Shown here in pieces: positions 22,001 to 23,899 of a stretch of DNA of 23,899 nt (its first letter is position 1; the number at the start of each line of letters is the position of its first letter). The notes below the pieces were generated by a model, which had not been told where the DNA came from, searched no databases, and saw only the letters and a list, made by a program, of their open reading frames with translations. The position numbers were made by a program, and so were the translations under genes. This DNA is from Leucogyrophana mollusca (Eukaryota; Basidiomycota; Agaricomycetes; Boletales), in the NCBI GenBank assembly GCA_021014945.1, contig MU266671.1, positions 1-23,899 on the forward strand, given 5' to 3'.

Positions 22001-23299
22001 ACGACGTCAGTTCATGTCAGCGCAAGATGCAGTGTCCTGAGTACCTTCGGTATGACACTCAGCACACTCCAAGCGAGCGCAGCCCACGGGTGAACCTGCC
22101 AGTGTACAGTTATATCGGTCCAATCAGCTTTGCACCCGTCTTAGCTTACTCGAGTACACGCACCTCGGCGAGAACGCCTCCTATATTCACTAATTTTTCG
22201 ACGTATCCGAAGACCAGCGCAAATCCAGGGCTGCCTGTGACACCCTCGATAGCGTCCACATCACCAGGTATACCAGGCACGCTCCCGATAACCCGTGGGG
22301 TTATTAATCCGCTAACACTGCGATGGGCCTCGCCCACCGCTACAGTGACCTCCTCTGGCGACTTCGCTGGGCGTTCCACGGCTAACGAGGGCGATAGGTT
22401 TGCAGACGCGTCGATATTCGCATCTTGGGAGGAAACTGGCTCTACCACTGCCACAGGGATCTCGTGTTGTGGTCTCCTCGCAGATTCTACGGCCGACAAA
22501 GGCGGCTGGCTTGTAGACGCATCAACATCCGCGGCTTGGGACAAATTCGGCACAGATTCCCGGAGCGGAACTCGTTTGAAAGTTAATGTGATCTCTCCTC
22601 GTGGACGACCTTCCTTCTGTAGCTGAAAAGTTTTCTCTACAACTAAAAAACAGATCTCAGACGCACGATCGGTGAAAGTTGGCCTAAATCCCACCTGCGA
22701 CATTAACGATATCTTTGATGCTAACGGACGTCTCGCCTCTCAGGGACGATCTCCCAGTACCCAAACGATCTATCACAGCTACGTGTAGGACCACGGAATC
22801 TTGGATATTTCTGCGGGAGTATGTAGCAGCGCCGGCCTTCAGCAGAGTACGGCAGCATTGATGTGATGGCGAGCACGTACAGCTCAAAAGTCTCGTTCCA
22901 CTCTGGGTCGTTCCCCTGGCATTCCTTCGTCTTCCAGATGTATTCACCTGCCGACACCACAACAGAAAACTTCGACGATCGATGAATCTTACGACTTGGT
23001 ATCCCCGACGCCTTCAATACTTCAGCGTAGAACACTGTGAGTCATACACAGCACACAGTGAATGTCGAATCGACATACCGGTCAAAAGTATGTTTCTGGA
23101 ACGGCATAGCGCCAGTCGCACCAGTAAGTGGAAAAGAAGTTAAATATCGATGGAGTGACATACCTCTCAGTCGATCCCATTCCAACGAGCCAGCCTGGGT
23201 GGGTGAGGAGGAGGGTAAAGTCTTGACAAAAGACGGTGCCTCAAATGAATCCTCGTAGCTTGTGGTTTGTGACACCTTGAGCGACTCGTAGTGCCGCAT
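16047..23299 (-). CDS. NLR-like C2-NACHT-WD40 protein (HET-E-like), WD40 region frame-disrupted
   Basis: STAND-class NTPase of the fungal NLR-like type, linked in other fungi to non-self recognition and regulated cell death (family knowledge). Exons (minus): 23164-23299, 22881-23034, 22695-22810, 22164-22642, 22045-22095, 21554-21989, 19935-21499, 16047-19878. Order: short N-tail; C2-like domain, about residues 45-160 (VFYAEVLKASGIPSRK, PEWNETFEL, RGEITLTFKRV); disordered linker with a 37-residue duplication; helical region about 280-455 (VHPWAALAWSVLSVIPK); NACHT from 461 with Walker A GVAGTGKS (511-518) and Walker B IVIVLDALDE (608-617); then WD40 repeats from about 1,010 to the end. Exons 1-7 total 2,937 nt in frame. 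The last exon changes frame at a CCC run (17452-17454): the first frame ends at TGA 17419 after 1,798 residues, while WD40 coding resumes one frame over and runs to TGA 16047. Without the extra base it would be 2,255 residues. An alternative is a 58 bp intron at 17475-17532. WD repeats are diverged, unlike HET-E. Confidence 0.9.
17419..17454 (-). other. Frame-disruption site in the WD40 exon
   Basis: Reading leftward, a WD40 strand ends in IAIELSTGG in the first frame. The next bases encode KHPFHQNIVRDSYAAF, again followed by WD40 sequence, but in the +1 frame. The switch falls in a GGG run (CCC on plus, 17452-17454). One extra G explains it, and the first frame then meets TGA at 17419-17421. 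It may be a true mutation, a sequencing error in the small homopolymer, or, less likely, an effect of an unrecognised intron. Confidence 0.7.
22320..22541 (-). repeat. 111 bp (37-residue) tandem duplication in the NLR linker
   Basis: Copy 1 (22431-22541) begins SQAADVDAS and copy 2 (22320-22430) begins SQDANIDAS. Both continue with a Pro/Ser stretch, an AVE motif and a late VAV-E motif, and the period is 37 residues. The copies are diverged but align without gaps, so this is an old in-frame duplication. The linker connects the C2 domain to the helical region and looks disordered. Confidence 0.8.
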
Positions 23300-23598
23300 C
23301 TTGGCAGGCGCCAACCTGTGTTCGACCAATAGGGCTCTCTAGAAATAAACCTTGACGCCTTGATTAACGCCTTGTGCAATGACAACCGTGAGTGGCAGAG
23401 GCTGCTTCAAAGAAGAGTCAGCCCGAAGAACCATGCAATTCATCGTGGCTAGACACATCAAGTCAAGAGGTGGAAAACATCAGTCCTGCTTGATTTCAGA
23501 ACTGGTCCAACTGGACACTAAGTAGTGACCATGGACTAGAGGAGCTGACTGGTAGCGCTGTTTGCAAGTTTAGGCTATGTACACCTGGGTTGCCCAAT

Positions 23599-23657
23599 AA
23601 GTCAGCCTTATAATACTGGCCGAGCACGTGTCTCGGCCAGTATTATAAGGCTTACTT
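23599..23657. repeat. Long perfect hairpin, 19 bp arms (26 bp with one mismatch)
   Basis: The left arm CCTTATAATACTGGCCGAG (23606-23624) and right arm (23632-23650) are perfect reverse complements around a 7-base loop, CACGTGT. The pairing extends seven bases further out on each side with a single mismatch (AAGTCAG against CTTACTT). The loop contains the E-box palindrome CACGTG. It resembles a fold-back element or the core of a miniature transposon, but no target-site duplication is evident. It lies about 300 bp upstream of the NLR-like start. Confidence 0.9.
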
Positions 23658-23799
23658 GCCGAAATACCCAACACCAGCATTAACTCTGGCCCCAAATATG
23701 CTAGATACTTGTGCGAGGTAAGTACCTTCCCTCGATATGGTAAGACCATGCCAAATACGGTAAGATGCCGCGCGCATTTTCCCGAGCGTTGTCGGGAGG

Positions 23800-23832
23800 C
23801 TCGAGCTCACTGTTCTCGACAGTGAGCTCGAG
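23800..23832. repeat. Second perfect hairpin, 14 bp arms
   Basis: The left arm CTCGAGCTCACTGT (23800-23813) and right arm ACAGTGAGCTCGAG (23819-23832) are perfect reverse complements with a 5-base loop, TCTCG. It is unrelated in sequence to the hairpin 150 bp to its left. Confidence 0.9.
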
Positions 23833-23899
23833 TATTTCACCAATTCTTCACCTTTTCCCCTAGTTTCTTTTGCACCCCACACTGTATAAGTAATATAAG

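Larger units (their letters stand above)
23300..23899. other. Upstream flank of the NLR-like gene, gene-free
   Basis: No coding region can be supported. A 76-codon minus frame (23652-23882) spans both the second hairpin and the spacer between hairpins and shows no family signature. The stretch presumably contains the promoter of the NLR-like gene, although no clear TATA box was seen near its ATG at 23299. It also carries two perfect hairpins and a GGTAAGA motif repeated at 23739 and 23759. Confidence 0.5.

Noticed and set aside
23652..23882. 76-codon minus-strand frame at the right edge
   Set aside because: It reads through a perfect hairpin, has no family signature, and its length is expected by chance.

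Overview
This window looks like nuclear DNA of a filamentous basidiomycete, most likely an Agaricomycete. The genes are dense with short GT-AG introns, mostly 47-70 bp. Five of the seven genes are clear orthologues of single-copy eukaryotic or fungal genes. The sixth recognisable gene encodes a very large NACHT-WD40 (NLR-like) protein of the kind that expands in Agaricomycetes. A Cantharellales/Rhizoctonia-like source is possible, but that is an impression and was not tested. I rebuilt the gene models by hand, joining exons at splice sites so that frame and family motifs both continue. Each core model divides exactly into codons.

Layout: (1) 616-2172, minus: NAD-dependent formate dehydrogenase in ten exons. 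(2) 3060-4639, minus: EXS-domain membrane protein of the Erd1/Xpr1/Syg1 family. (3) 4853-5646, plus: Snu23/ZMAT2-type zinc-finger spliceosome protein, sharing a 213 bp divergent promoter with gene 2. (4) 5841-9790, minus: cytosolic isoleucyl-tRNA synthetase in twelve exons, including one GC-AG intron; it converges with SNU23. (5) 10924-13023, minus: Pbs2-type MAP kinase kinase of the osmostress (HOG) pathway. A pentamer-repeat tract lies just behind its stop. (6) 13158-14260, minus: an unrecognised five-exon gene, hand-assembled. (7) 14261-16046: about 1.8 kb with no model I can defend. (8) 16047-23299, minus: an eight-exon C2 / linker / helical / NACHT / WD40 protein. (9) 23300-23899: a gene-free end carrying two perfect hairpins.

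The left 13 kb is ordinary housekeeping and signalling: C1 metabolism, Golgi phosphate and protein retention, splicing, translation and stress signalling. The right 10 kb has the accessory character. The NLR-like gene has a C2 domain at its N-terminus, a 37-residue tandem duplication in its linker, and a one-base frame disruption in the WD40 region. That disruption would cut off roughly the last 467 residues unless an intron or a sequencing error explains it. No CRISPR, rRNA, tRNA or intact transposon was found.
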